Assembly: GCF_022370755.2 (NCBI RefSeq)
Contig: NZ_CP092364.2
Location: 1,302,001 to 1,366,000, forward strand
Direction of reading: 5' to 3'
From: Mycolicibacterium goodii
Lineage (GTDB): Bacteria > Actinomycetota > Actinomycetes > Mycobacteriales > Mycobacteriaceae
Length of the DNA stretch: 64,000 nucleotides
A program made the position numbers and the translations under genes. The first letter of the stretch is position 1; each line of letters starts with the position of its first letter. The notes beneath the pieces were generated by a model. That model was not told the origin of the DNA and ran no database searches. It saw only the letters and a program-made list of their open reading frames with translations. Shown in pieces: positions 51,407 through 60,554 of the stretch.

Positions 51407-52384
51407 ATGCTGGCGCGCAATGCCGAATCGTTGTACTGGATCGGCCGCTACGTGGAGCGTGCCGACGACACTGCCCGCATTCTCGATGTGACCGTGCACC
51501 AATTGCTGGAGGACTCCAGCGTCGACCCGGACCAGGCATCGCGCACGCTGCTTCGCGTTCTGGGGATCGAGCCGCCCGAAGAGCGCCTCGACGTGTGGTC
51601 GCTGACCGACATCGTCGCGTTCAGCCGCGGGACCTACGGCGGTGCGTCGATCGTCGACGCCATCTCGGCCGCACGCGAGAACGCCCGCGGCGCGCGTGAG
51701 GTGACCTCGACAGAGATCTGGGAATGCCTCAACACGACGTACAACGCGCTTGCCGAGAGGGAGCGGGCCGCGAAACGACTTGGGCCGCACGAGTTCCTGT
51801 CGTACGTCGAAGGCCGGGCGGCGATGTTCGCCGGGCTCGCCGATTCGACGTTGAGCCGCGACGACGGCTACCGGTTCATGGTGCTGGGCCGTGCGATCGA
51901 ACGCGTGGACATGACCGTGCGGTTGCTGCTGTCGCGGGTCGGCGACCGCGCGTCGTCGCCGGCGTGGGTGACGCTGCTGCGTTCGGCAGGCGCCCACGAC
52001 ACCTACCTGCGCACCTACCGCGGTGTGCTCGACGCGGGGCGGGTGGTCGAGTTCATGATGCTGGACCGGTTGTTCCCGCGGTCGATCTTCCACTCACTGC
52101 GGCTGGCCGAACACAACCTCGACGAGTTGCTCAACCGGCCGCACAACCGCCTGGGCGCGACGGCCGAGGCGCAGCGGCTCTTGGGCCGGGCCCGCAGCGA
52201 GTTGGAGTTCCTCCAGCCGGGCGCGCTGCTGGAATCGTTGGAGACGCGCCTGGCCGGCCTGCAGACGACCTGCAGTGAAGTCGGGGAAGCGTTGGCGCAG
52301 CAGTACTTCCATTCGGCACCGTGGGTGGCATGGACCGACGCGGGGCGCGGCGACGCACTTGTCATCGAGGAAGGTGAGATCTAG
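51407..52384 (+). CDS. Alpha-E domain protein
   Basis: A 325-aa all-alpha protein of the DUF403/alpha-E family. The start LARNAESLYWIGRYVERADD is diagnostic and the rest is helical, with LTDIVAFSRGT and DSTLSRDDGYRFMVLGRAIERVDM blocks. Its biochemical role is unknown; it always accompanies the circularly permuted ATP-grasp and transglutaminase genes. AAGGGG lies six bases before the ATG. Its stop codon abuts the ATG of the next gene. Confidence 0.9.
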   Translation: MLARNAESLYWIGRYVERADDTARILDVTVHQLLEDSSVDPDQASRTLLRVLGIEPPEERLDVWSLTDIVAFSRGTYGGASIVDAISAARENARGAREVTSTEIWECLNTTYNALAERERAAKRLGPHEFLSYVEGRAAMFAGLADSTLSRDDGYRFMVLGRAIERVDMTVRLLLSRVGDRASSPAWVTLLRSAGAHDTYLRTYRGVLDAGRVVEFMMLDRLFPRSIFHSLRLAEHNLDELLNRPHNRLGATAEAQRLLGRARSELEFLQPGALLESLETRLAGLQTTCSEVGEALAQQYFHSAPWVAWTDAGRGDALVIEEGEI

Positions 52385-53224
52385 ATGTGGCGTGTGCGCG
52401 TGGTGCACTCGACGGGCTATGCCTACAAATCGGCGGTGACCGCGTCCTTCAACGAGGCCCGGCTGACACCACGATCGGACTCGCGGCAGAACGTGATCCT
52501 CAACCGGGTGGAGACCGTCCCGGCCACCCGCTCCTACCGCTACGTGGACTACTGGGGCACCGCGGTGACGGCGTTCGACCTGCATGCGCCGCACACGGAA
52601 CTTGAGGTCACGTCGTCGTCGGTGGTCGAAACCGAGGTCGGCGAGAAACCCGAGGAGACCGTCAGCTGGGACGATCTTCGGACCGAGGCCGTCATCGACA
52701 GGTTCGACGAGGTGCTCGGTCCCACGCATTACACGCCGCGAAGCAAGCGCATCGACCGCGTCGGCAGGAGCATCGCCAAGGAGCACGACCCGTTCGAGGC
52801 GGTCGTCGCTGCCGCGCAGTGGGTTCGCAGCGAACTCGACTACGTTCCTGGCACCACAGGTGTGCACTCGTCGGGGCTCGACGCGCTGCGCGAGGGTAAA
52901 GGGGTGTGCCAGGACTTCGCGCACCTGTCGCTGATCATGTTGCGCGGCATGGGAATTCCGGCACGCTATGTGTCGGGTTATCTGCATCCGAGTCGCGAGG
53001 CGGCGATCGGCGACACCATCGACGGCCAGAGCCACGCCTGGGTGCAGGCGTGGACCGGCGGCTGGTGGGACTACGACCCCACCAACGACACCGAGATCAA
53101 CGAGCAGTACGTCAGTGTCGGTGTGGGCCGTGACTATTCAGATGTCGCTCCCCTCAAGGGGATCTACTCGGGCGAGGGGTCCACTGACCTCGATGTGGTC
53201 GTCGAGATCACCCGACTGGCTTGA
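52385..53224 (+). CDS. Transglutaminase-like cysteine peptidase family protein
   Basis: A 279-aa protein. The N-terminal 110 residues are the bacterial transglutaminase-like N domain, followed by the core with catalytic triad Cys175 (GVCQDFAH), His217 (QSHAWVQ) and Asp231 (YDPTN). It would act as amidase or peptidase on the product of the ATP-grasp partner. No signal peptide. Starts directly on the base after the alpha-E stop. Its 3' end overlaps the convergent MBL gene by 17 bases. In M. tuberculosis: Rv2409c. Confidence 0.92.
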   Translation: MWRVRVVHSTGYAYKSAVTASFNEARLTPRSDSRQNVILNRVETVPATRSYRYVDYWGTAVTAFDLHAPHTELEVTSSSVVETEVGEKPEETVSWDDLRTEAVIDRFDEVLGPTHYTPRSKRIDRVGRSIAKEHDPFEAVVAAAQWVRSELDYVPGTTGVHSSGLDALREGKGVCQDFAHLSLIMLRGMGIPARYVSGYLHPSREAAIGDTIDGQSHAWVQAWTGGWWDYDPTNDTEINEQYVSVGVGRDYSDVAPLKGIYSGEGSTDLDVVVEITRLA

Positions 53225-54068
53225 CACACACTCCCGGGTGCACCTCGACACGGTGTAGATCCGCACCGAGTTCGATCTGGCGGTCGAACTCGGTGGCCGC
53301 AAGTTCCCGCCACTGATCCTCGGTGCCGGGGGCGATCGCCGGGACGTAATGGGTGAGGATCAGGATCCCGACGCCGGCGCGATTCGCCGTGGCCGCGGCC
53401 TCCGGCACCGAGGAGTGGTAGTCGCAGATGTCGCGGATCCGTTGCTGCGGGAGCGTGTCGATGATGTCCTTGCGGATCGCGGTGTGGATGAGCGCGCCGG
53501 CGCCGGTCGCGAGCGCGTCGAGCGTTGGGCAGGGCACGGTGTCGCCCGCGGCCACCACCGACGCGTCGGCATGCTCGACGCGGAAGCCGATCGTCGGGGT
53601 CACGGGGCGATGATCGGTGGGGGCCACCCGGATCGCCACGCCGTCGCGGTCCCACACCAGGCCCTCGGTGCGTTCGTGGACCTCGACCGGCGGAGGTGCG
53701 GTCAGGTCGTCGTGGTGGGCGATGCGGTAGCCGATGTCGCGCCCGAATGCCTTGAGCGTGGCCTCGACGACCTCTGCGGTGCCCGGCGGGCCGATGATCG
53801 GCAGCGGCGGCACATCCGGGGTGAACGTGCTCACCCAACGCGTGATGATCACATCGCCCAGGTCGGCGATGTGGTCGCTGTGCAGATGCGTCAGCAGCAG
53901 TGCACTGAGCCGCGATGCCGACGACCCGGCGGCCGCCAGCCGTTGCAGCACGCCCCGGCCGCAGTCGATGAGGAACGTCTGGCCGCCGGCGCGGATCATC
54001 GTCGACGGTCCGGCCCGGTCGGGATCGGGGATGGGACTTCCGGTTCCCAGCAGGGTGACCTCGATCAT
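53208..54068 (-). CDS. Metallo-beta-lactamase fold protein, ribonuclease Z-like
   Basis: A 286-aa hydrolase. The zinc motif [11 protein letters not shown] (HxHxDH) is near residues 60-70, the start [20 protein letters not shown] is typical of RNase Z/arylsulfatase-type members, and later ligands are in AAGDT and LTHYVP. It corresponds to Rv2407. Members process tRNA 3' ends or hydrolyse small esters; the long exosite arm of true RNase Z is not obvious, so RNA processing is uncertain. The ATG at 54068 is preferred to the upstream in-frame start at 54167, which lacks homology. Confidence 0.85.
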   Translation of the reverse strand: MIEVTLLGTGSPIPDPDRAGPSTMIRAGGQTFLIDCGRGVLQRLAAAGSSASRLSALLLTHLHSDHIADLGDVIITRWVSTFTPDVPPLPIIGPPGTAEVVEATLKAFGRDIGYRIAHHDDLTAPPPVEVHERTEGLVWDRDGVAIRVAPTDHRPVTPTIGFRVEHADASVVAAGDTVPCPTLDALATGAGALIHTAIRKDIIDTLPQQRIRDICDYHSSVPEAAATANRAGVGILILTHYVPAIAPGTEDQWRELAATEFDRQIELGADLHRVEVHPGVCVKPVG

Positions 54069-54169
54069 GCTGTCCTTGGTACCAATTCGGGCCATCGGAC
54101 ACGCCGGAAACCGACGAGTCGGGCAGGCTCTTTGGCGGGGACGCTGCTTGTCGGTGGCCTCTGGCATGA

Positions 54170-54185
54170 TCGAACGTATGTTCGA
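54170..54185. promoter_or_regulatory. Perfect SOS box (LexA site) over a start codon
   Basis: TCGAACGTATGTTCGA matches the mycobacterial LexA consensus TCGAAC-N4-GTTCGA in all twelve defined positions. A -10-like CATGAT (54165-54170) precedes it, so LexA would cover the start of transcription and the ATG at 54178. Confidence 0.85.
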
Positions 54186-55710
54186 AGACCTCGACGATCA
54201 GGCACTGGTTGCCGGTATCGAGGTTGAGTCGCGCGCGGAGTCGGCGGCTGCGGCGCGGCGGTTGGCGTTCATCGCTGAACTGGCATCGCGTCGAGCGGCG
54301 CCCTCGGAGGACGCGGTGGTGTCGTGGGCCTGTGATGACTGGGACGCTACGGCTGCTGAGGTGGGCGCAGCGATGAACATCGGGCACCGGGCGGCGTCCA
54401 AGGAGATGCGGATCGCCGAGGCGTTGCGTGAGCGATTGCCGCGGGTGGCGGCGTTGTTCGCCCGGGGCGCGGTGAGTACGCGGGTGGTGGAGACGTTGAC
54501 GTGGCGGACGCAGCTGGTGACCGATGCGCGGGTGTGGGCGGTCGTGGATGCGGAGCTGGCGTCGCGCGTTCATGAGTTCGGGCCGATGTCGGTGGTCGCG
54601 TTGGAGCGCAGTGTCGACAGCCTGTTGGAGAAGTACGATCCGGCCGCGGTGCGGCGCACCAGGCAGGCGGCGCGGGATCGTGACGTCCGGTTCGGTAAGC
54701 CGGATGACGAGACGGGGACGGCATCGATATACGGGCGAGTGCTCGTCACCGACAGAGAGGCGTACTTGAAGAGGATCGCGCAATTGGTGGCCGGGGTCTG
54801 CGTCGATGATCCGCGGACAGCGGGGCAGCGACGTTCGGATGCGATGGGCGTGATTGCCGTCGGTGGGGATCGGCTGGCGTGCCTGTGCGCCAGTCCCGAC
54901 TGCCCGGCCGCCGGGACGGATCCGCGAGCGGCCAACACCATGGTGTACGTGTTCGCCGAGCGGCCGGTGCTCGATGCGAAGCCGGATCCCTATGTCAACG
55001 GCGATGATGCGGGCAACCCGATTCCCATCATCGACGCCGAGTCCGAGGCCGCCTCCACTTCCGAGCCGGAGCCGGAGCCCGGTGGTGGGCCCGCACGCGC
55101 GCCGGCATTCTCACCGCAGCGTGCCACCGCGGTGATCGTCGGGGGTGGGATCGTGCCGGCACCGTGGGTCGCCCAGTTGATCGCCTCGGGGGCCAAGGTC
55201 AAGGAGCTGCGCGAGCCGTCGGTGGCCGCCGAGATGGGTTACCGGCCGTCGGCCGGCCTGGCGGCGTTTGTGCGGATGCGGGATCTGACGTGTCGCTTCC
55301 CGGGATGTGACCGCCCGGCGGAGTTCTGCGATATCGACCATACGGAACCGTTCCCCGGTGGGGCCACGCACGCGTCGAACACCAAGTGTCTGTGTCGGAT
55401 TCACCATTTGGTCAAGACTTTCTGGGCGGGCTTTGTCGATCGGCAGTTGCCCGATGGCCGGGTGGTGTGGACGATGCCCAGCGGACGCACCCATATCACC
55501 GTGCCGGGCAGCCGGTGGGTGTTTCCGCAGTGGGACACCACCACCTCGGCGCTGCCACCGCCCCCACCGCGTTCGGATTCAGGGCAGCGGGGCGTGATGA
55601 TGCCGCGGCGCCGGCTCACCCGCGCAGCGCAGCGGGCCCGCCAGATCAACAACGAGCGCGCCCGCAACCAGGCCTACCTTTCCGAACGGAACAAGCCACC
55701 CCCATCATGA
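54178..55710 (+). CDS. 13E12 repeat family protein (DUF222 + HNH endonuclease)
   Basis: A 510-aa protein with the DUF222 domain (about 1-330) and a C-terminal HNH nuclease (from about residue 370: [35 protein letters not shown]) with its zinc cysteines. M. tuberculosis 13E12 genes are LexA-regulated mobile-like repeats, and this copy has a perfect SOS box over its start. The ATG at 54178 begins the family-typical MFE-D start; another ATG lies four codons upstream. Its role in DNA damage is unknown. The low-complexity segment near residues 270-310 is acidic. Confidence 0.92.
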   Translation: MFEDLDDQALVAGIEVESRAESAAAARRLAFIAELASRRAAPSEDAVVSWACDDWDATAAEVGAAMNIGHRAASKEMRIAEALRERLPRVAALFARGAVSTRVVETLTWRTQLVTDARVWAVVDAELASRVHEFGPMSVVALERSVDSLLEKYDPAAVRRTRQAARDRDVRFGKPDDETGTASIYGRVLVTDREAYLKRIAQLVAGVCVDDPRTAGQRRSDAMGVIAVGGDRLACLCASPDCPAAGTDPRAANTMVYVFAERPVLDAKPDPYVNGDDAGNPIPIIDAESEAASTSEPEPEPGGGPARAPAFSPQRATAVIVGGGIVPAPWVAQLIASGAKVKELREPSVAAEMGYRPSAGLAAFVRMRDLTCRFPGCDRPAEFCDIDHTEPFPGGATHASNTKCLCRIHHLVKTFWAGFVDRQLPDGRVVWTMPSGRTHITVPGSRWVFPQWDTTTSALPPPPPRSDSGQRGVMMPRRRLTRAAQRARQINNERARNQAYLSERNKPPPS

Positions 55711-55747
55711 CCTGCCTGTGCCAGGGCGAAACGAATGGACCGTGGAC

Positions 55748-56770
55748 TCACTCGCGACCCACCGACAACCAGGACGTATCGCTATAGCGGTCACCGGAAA
55801 CCGTCGCGCCGGCCGCATCCAGCGATTCGAGTTGTTCAGGGGTGAGCGTCACGTCGAGGGACTCGACGTTCTCCTGCACCCGGGAAGCGCGACGGGTGCC
55901 AGGGATCGGCACGGATGCGACGCCGAATGCATCGGCGCGGTATCGCAGCCAAGCCAGCGCCACCTGCGCCGGGGTGGCTTCGACGGCCTCGGCGATCGAC
56001 CGGATCGTCTCCACCACCGCCAGATTCGCCTCGAGGGAGTCTGCTCCGAAGCGCGGCATCGTCTTGCGGAAATCGTTCGGCGACTCCAAGTCGGCAGCTG
56101 AGCGCACAGTGCCGGTCAGAAATCCACGGCCCAACGGCGAGTAGGGGACGAAACCCACCCCGAGTTCGGCGGCGGCCGGCACGACGTTGCGCTCGACATC
56201 GCGGCTCCAGATCGACCACTCGCTCTGCACCGCCGCGATCGGATGTATCCGTACCGCAGCTCGAAGCTCCTGTGCAGTGACCTCGGACAACCCGAGGTGG
56301 CGGACCTTTCCAGCGGCGACCAGTTCCGCCATGGCGCCAACGGTCTCCTCTATCGGGACCGACATGTCTCGGCGATGCATGTAGTAGAGATCGACGACAT
56401 CGGTCTGTAGGCGCTGCAGGCTCGCGTCGATGCAGGTGCGTACGTACTCGGCGTCGCCACGCACCTTCGGGCTCCCGGACGCACGTTCGGCCGGATTGCC
56501 CTCAATGCCGAACTTCGTCGCCAGGGTGACCTCGTCGCGACGGTCTGCCAGGAGCTTGGCGATCAGCCTCTCGTTGTTGCCACTGCCGTAGACGTTCGCT
56601 GTGTCGATGAAAGTCACACCAAGGTCCAGGCACCGGTGCAGCGTCGCCAGCGACTCGTCGTCATCGACCTCGCCGTACACCGGTGTGAGCGCCATGGCGC
56701 CGAAACCAATTGCGCTGACTGACAGATCGTCACCCAGCGTGGTGGTGGGGACAGAATTTCCGGTGGTCAT
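55748..56770 (-). CDS. Aldo/keto reductase
   Basis: A 340-aa NADPH-dependent oxidoreductase with a TIM barrel. The catalytic tetrad is visible: Asp in FIDTANVYG, Tyr in the same block, Lys in LATKFG and His in LYYMHRRD. NADP-binding residues lie in the C-terminal IPGTRRASRVQENV. Close in style to YajO/AKR13-type reductases. Convergent with the 13E12 gene and divergent from the CBS gene; substrate unknown. Confidence 0.93.
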   Translation of the reverse strand: MTTGNSVPTTTLGDDLSVSAIGFGAMALTPVYGEVDDDESLATLHRCLDLGVTFIDTANVYGSGNNERLIAKLLADRRDEVTLATKFGIEGNPAERASGSPKVRGDAEYVRTCIDASLQRLQTDVVDLYYMHRRDMSVPIEETVGAMAELVAAGKVRHLGLSEVTAQELRAAVRIHPIAAVQSEWSIWSRDVERNVVPAAAELGVGFVPYSPLGRGFLTGTVRSAADLESPNDFRKTMPRFGADSLEANLAVVETIRSIAEAVEATPAQVALAWLRYRADAFGVASVPIPGTRRASRVQENVESLDVTLTPEQLESLDAAGATVSGDRYSDTSWLSVGRE

Positions 56771-56876
56771 GCCCGCGGTCCTTCGTTCGGAGTGGTCACC
56801 TGGATACCCGGGTGCCGGAGGATGCTCAAATGAGCACCAAACGGTCGAATCGGCTTCCGTGTCACCCGGCTCCCAT

Positions 56877-56900
56877 TAGCCTAGTGTGAGGCAGATCACG
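56877..56900 (+). promoter_or_regulatory. Promoter of the CBS gene with a Crp-like box
   Basis: A -10-like TAGCCT (56877-56882) is followed by TGTGA-GGCAGA-TCACG (56885-56900), nine of ten positions of the Crp consensus. The box would overlap the start of transcription, a position more typical of repression. GGAGG precedes the ATG. Confidence 0.55.
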
Positions 56901-56913
56901 ATCGGAGGCCGGT

Positions 56914-57345
56914 ATGCGGATCGCGGACGTGCTGAAGAACAAGGGCACCGCAGTGGTGACCATCTCGCCGCAGGCCACCGTCACCGAACTGCTGGCGGGG
57001 CTGGCCGAGATGAACATCGGCGCGATGGTGGTGATGGGGAAGAGCGGCCTCGAGGGAATCGTCTCCGAGCGCGACGTGGTCCGTCAGCTGCACAAGCGTG
57101 GCAGCAGCCTGCTGGCGCAGCCGGTGTCGTCGATCATGACCAGTGTCGTGGCGACCTGCACTCCGCGCGACACCGTCGACCACCTCAACGTGCTGATGAC
57201 CCAGAACCGGGTCCGCCACATCCCCGTGCTCGACGACGGCCGGTTGGCCGGCATCGTGAGCATCGGCGACGTGGTGAAGACCCGGATGGAAGAACTCGAG
57301 ACCGAGCAACAACAGCTGCAGGCCTACATCACGCAGGGGCGTTGA
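56914..57345 (+). CDS. CBS-domain protein
   Basis: A 143-aa protein made of two cystathionine beta-synthase motifs (about 8-62 and 72-130; GIVSERDVVRQL, then IPVLDDGRLAGIVSIGDVV). Such stand-alone pairs bind adenine nucleotides and regulate partners; the partner is unknown. Equivalent to Rv2406c. The ATG follows GGAGG at six bases and a Crp-like box lies directly upstream, tying expression to cAMP by inference. Confidence 0.93.
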   Translation: MRIADVLKNKGTAVVTISPQATVTELLAGLAEMNIGAMVVMGKSGLEGIVSERDVVRQLHKRGSSLLAQPVSSIMTSVVATCTPRDTVDHLNVLMTQNRVRHIPVLDDGRLAGIVSIGDVVKTRMEELETEQQQLQAYITQGR

Positions 57346-57412
57346 GGCGCGGTGCGTTCCCGTATCGGGCTGGCCGCATCCGGCTCTTGACCTGATGTGC
57401 GATGGTGGGCGG

Positions 57413-58036
57413 GTGTCCGCCGTCGCTGTCCGATCCGCACAGAAATTCGATGTCGCTCCGCTCGCCGCGGTCCTGGGTCGCGCCTTTGCCGACGACCCGG
57501 TGACGAAGTGGGTGATACCCGACGCCGCGCGTCGTGCCCGGGCGCTGCCGCGCATGTTCGCGGCCCTCACACGTCATCACCACTTGCATGGCGGGGGCGC
57601 CGACGTCGCTGTGGGCGGCACCGGGGTCGGTGGTACCGGAGTAGGGGCAGCGGCCCTGTGGGACGGGCCCGGCCGCTGGAAGCAGACCCCCGCCGAAGAA
57701 CTGCGGATGTTGCCGATGCTGCTGCTCGCCTTCGGGCGACACCTCAGCCGTGGACGGCAGGTCGTCGACCTGATGAAGGAGCATCATCCCGATGAACCCC
57801 ATTGGTATCTCGCGGTCATCGGCAGTGACCCGGTCGTGCGGGGCGGCGGATACGGCCACGCCTTGATGCGCTCACGCCTCGAGCAGGTCGACGCCGAACA
57901 CGCACCGGCGTATCTGGAGTCCAGCAACCCCGACAACATCCCGTACTACGCCCGCTTCGGGTTCGAGGTAACCGGCGAGGTGCGGTTGCCCGACGACGGG
58001 CCGGTGATGACCCTGATGTGGCGCCGACCCCGCTAG
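57413..58036 (+). CDS. GNAT family N-acetyltransferase
   Basis: A 207-aa acetyltransferase. The start VRSAQKFDVAPLAAVLGRAFADDPV and the acetyl-CoA loop VRGGGYGHALMRSRLEQ (about residues 140-156), then YLESSNPDNIPYYARFGFEV, are typical. Substrate unknown. The frame opens at an ATG at 57395; GTG at 57413 places the conserved part at the N-terminus, but neither start has a clear ribosome binding site. The stop codon abuts that of the convergent DUF6480 gene. Confidence 0.85.
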   Translation: MSAVAVRSAQKFDVAPLAAVLGRAFADDPVTKWVIPDAARRARALPRMFAALTRHHHLHGGGADVAVGGTGVGGTGVGAAALWDGPGRWKQTPAEELRMLPMLLLAFGRHLSRGRQVVDLMKEHHPDEPHWYLAVIGSDPVVRGGGYGHALMRSRLEQVDAEHAPAYLESSNPDNIPYYARFGFEVTGEVRLPDDGPVMTLMWRRPR

Positions 58037-58285
58037 TCAGTCGAATACACCGGTCATGTTGAGGATCAGCAACACGCCGGCCGCGATGAACAACGCGAGG
58101 AACAACACCAGACCGATCCCGCTCACCGCGGCGGTCGGGGTGATCTTGTGCTTCGGGCGGGGCGCGGGTTCGCCGAGGCCTGAGGTCTGCGCGGAATCCG
58201 GTGGCGTCGCACCGGGAGCGACGCCACCTCCAGGTTCCAGATCGGGCGTATCGGCCGGATTGGGGTCGGGAGGTACAGCAGTCAT
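58037..58285 (-). CDS. DUF6480 small membrane protein
   Basis: An 82-aa protein: a proline- and glycine-rich soluble N-terminal half (PDPNPADTPDLEPGGGVAPG) and a single C-terminal transmembrane helix (about 53-77). The N-terminal TPDLEPGGGV pattern is that of the actinobacterial DUF6480 family, of unknown function. It is divergent from the cobalamin riboswitch. Confidence 0.8.
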   Translation of the reverse strand: MTAVPPDPNPADTPDLEPGGGVAPGATPPDSAQTSGLGEPAPRPKHKITPTAAVSGIGLVLFLALFIAAGVLLILNMTGVFD

Positions 58286-58365
58286 CTTCCTGGAGTTCCC
58301 GGTCCCACGAATTTGAAGCGCCGTGGCGGAAACCCGGGGGGCCTGCCGGCGGCAGTGCTGCTGTT

Positions 58366-58490
58366 ACAGTGCGGAAGGCCGACCTCAGGGGAATCCGGTG
58401 CGAATCCGGAACTGACGCGCAACGGTGAGAGGCTGCCGCCTCGAGTCCGATCACCTGTGGCCGGATCTACTGTCGACGGCTCCGCGACTG
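58366..58490 (+). ncRNA. Cobalamin riboswitch
   Basis: The core GGGGAATCCGGTGCGAATCC (58388-58407) followed by ACTGACGCGCAACGGT matches the conserved cobalamin riboswitch block, and the later GATCACCTGTGGCCGG (58449-58464) resembles the B12-box-containing arm. No terminator follows; the ribosome binding site GAAGGA of the downstream gene lies about 15 bases beyond, so control is probably translational. Boundaries are approximate. Confidence 0.88.
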
Positions 58491-58515
58491 GGCCCTGCAT
58501 CGAAGGAATCGGCTG

Positions 58516-59538
58516 ATGCGTGCGATCACCGCACTTCTGACCCTGTTACCGCTGGCGATCTGCGCGTTCTCGGGATGTTCGGCGCGCGGTGCCGAACCGT
58601 CGCCCCACGAGGAGACGACGAACTACCCGCTGACGCTCGAGAACTGCGGTGTCACCGTCACGATCGACCGTCCACCGCAACGGGTGGTGTCGTTGTACCA
58701 GGCGTCGACGGAGATCCTGCTGTCCCTGGGGCTCGCCGACCGGATGGTGGGCACCTCGACGTGGTTCGATCCCGTGCTGCCCGCGCTGGCCGAGGAAAAT
58801 GCAAGCGTCCCGCGGCTCGCCGACAACGATCCGTCGCTGGAGACCGTACTTGCCGCCGAACCGGATCTGGTGACCTCGGCGAGCGCGCACACATTCACAC
58901 CCGCGGTGGTCGCCGAACGCGCCAGGCTCGGGCAACTCGGGGTGGCCACGTACCAGTCACCGTCGGTGTGCACCGGGGCCGAGGTGGACGGCGAGACGGT
59001 CACCCGCACCGAACCGCTGACCTTCGACACGCTGTTCGACGAGATCAACCAGTTGGCGCGGATGTTCGATGTGCCCGAACGTGGCGCGCGGTTGGTGGAT
59101 GATTTGCAGCGCCGCCTGTCCGAGGCCTCGCTCGAACCGAAGCCGGGCACCACCGTGGCGTACTGGTTCTCCGGGCTGCGGACGCCATACATGGCCGGAT
59201 GCTGTTCGGCCCCAGGCCTGTACACCGCCGCACTCGGCCTTGCCAACGTCTTCGCCGACGCGTCGGAAGACTGGCCGGAGGTCAGCTGGGAGGCGGTCGC
59301 AGCCCGCGATCCCGACGTGTTGGTGCTGGCCGACCTCAACCGCAGGCGCATCGACGGTGACGCCCTGGACACCAAGATCGGTTTCCTGGAATCCAATCCG
59401 GTGACCCGCCACATGACCGCGGTGCGCAACAAACGGTACGTGGTGCTCACCGGATCCGAACTCGATCCAGGGATCCGTCAGGTGCAGGCGGTCGAAAAGA
59501 TGGCCGCGGGCCTCGAATCGTTCGGTCTCGTCTCATGA
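58516..59538 (+). CDS. btuF: Corrinoid/iron-type ABC transporter substrate-binding lipoprotein, copy 1
   Basis: A 340-aa periplasmic-binding protein of the BtuF/FepB class. A lipoprotein signal ends at AFSGC (cysteine near residue 18). Conserved QRVVSLYQASTEILLSLGLADRMVG and a C-terminal DVLVLADL block mark the family. Control by a cobalamin riboswitch indicates uptake of B12 or related corrinoids. GAAGGA lies before the ATG. The next gene is a paralogue overlapping by four bases. Confidence 0.88.
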   Translation: MRAITALLTLLPLAICAFSGCSARGAEPSPHEETTNYPLTLENCGVTVTIDRPPQRVVSLYQASTEILLSLGLADRMVGTSTWFDPVLPALAEENASVPRLADNDPSLETVLAAEPDLVTSASAHTFTPAVVAERARLGQLGVATYQSPSVCTGAEVDGETVTRTEPLTFDTLFDEINQLARMFDVPERGARLVDDLQRRLSEASLEPKPGTTVAYWFSGLRTPYMAGCCSAPGLYTAALGLANVFADASEDWPEVSWEAVAARDPDVLVLADLNRRRIDGDALDTKIGFLESNPVTRHMTAVRNKRYVVLTGSELDPGIRQVQAVEKMAAGLESFGLVS

Positions 59539-60554
59539 TCCGCCGACTGTGTGCCGGCGCAGCGGTCCTCGTCGTCGTCACGGCGGGTTGCGGTCGACCC
59601 GCGGCGCCGGTGGCGGTCTCGGCCGGCGCGCACGGATACCCGGTGACCGTGGACAACTGCGGCAGGCAGGTGGTGGTCGACGCCTCACCTCGGCGGGCGG
59701 TATCGCTCAACCAGGGCTCCACGGAGGTGATGCTGTCGCTCGGATTGGCCGATCGCATGGTCGGCACCGCGACGTGGACCGACCCGGTGCGCGATGACCT
59801 CGCCGAGGACAATTCGCGGGTGCCGGTGCTCGCAGTGAACAAACCGTCGTTGGAGACCGTGCTCGACGCCGAACCGGACTTCGTGTCGGCGTCGTTCGGT
59901 GGCACGCTGGGCCCGGGCGGGGTGGCCGACCGCGACCGGTTCGAAGCACTCGGCGTCCCGACGTACCTCGCGCCGAGCGACTGTGAGGGCAAGACCTCGG
60001 TCAACGGCGACGGTGCGCGCACCGAACCGTTCACGATGGATGCCATCTACACCGAGATCACCGACCTGGCGGCTATTTTCGACGTCCACGAGCGCGGTGC
60101 GGAACTCGTTGGGGACCTGCGGCGCCGGATGGACTCGGTGTCGGGCACACGTACCGACGTGGACATGGCGTTCTGGTTCTCCGATGTCCGCGCCCCGTAC
60201 TTCGCGGGGTGTTGCGGAGCTTCGGGCGTCATCGCCGATGCGGTCGGGGCGCGCAACGTGTTCGATGACACGACCGACGAGTGGCCGCAGGTCAGTTGGG
60301 AGAGCGTCGCCGAGCGAGATCCGGACGTCCTGGTACTGGCGGATCTGAGCCGCAGAACCATCGAAGGCGACTCCCTGCAAACCAAAATCGCGTTCCTGGA
60401 GTCGAATCCGGTGACGCAGCGGCTCACCGCGGTGCAGCAGCGTCGGTACATCGTGGTCAACGGCGCCGATCTCAATCCGTCGATCCGCACGGTCGACGGG
60501 GTCGAGAAGGTGGCGCGCGGGCTGCGCGAGCTGGGGTTGGCGTCGGACCGGTGA
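59535..60554 (+). CDS. ABC transporter substrate-binding lipoprotein, copy 2
   Basis: A 339-aa paralogue of the preceding protein with lipobox VTAGC (cysteine near residue 19) and nearly parallel sequence (DNCGRQVVVDASPRRAVSL, STEVMLSLGLADRMVGTATW; same length and C-terminal block). By eye the two agree at about half of positions. The tandem copies sharing one permease may differ in ligand, for example complete cobalamin against precursors such as cobinamide. ATGA and GTGA overlaps on both sides show a single coupled operon. Confidence 0.88.
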   Translation: MIRRLCAGAAVLVVVTAGCGRPAAPVAVSAGAHGYPVTVDNCGRQVVVDASPRRAVSLNQGSTEVMLSLGLADRMVGTATWTDPVRDDLAEDNSRVPVLAVNKPSLETVLDAEPDFVSASFGGTLGPGGVADRDRFEALGVPTYLAPSDCEGKTSVNGDGARTEPFTMDAIYTEITDLAAIFDVHERGAELVGDLRRRMDSVSGTRTDVDMAFWFSDVRAPYFAGCCGASGVIADAVGARNVFDDTTDEWPQVSWESVAERDPDVLVLADLSRRTIEGDSLQTKIAFLESNPVTQRLTAVQQRRYIVVNGADLNPSIRTVDGVEKVARGLRELGLASDR

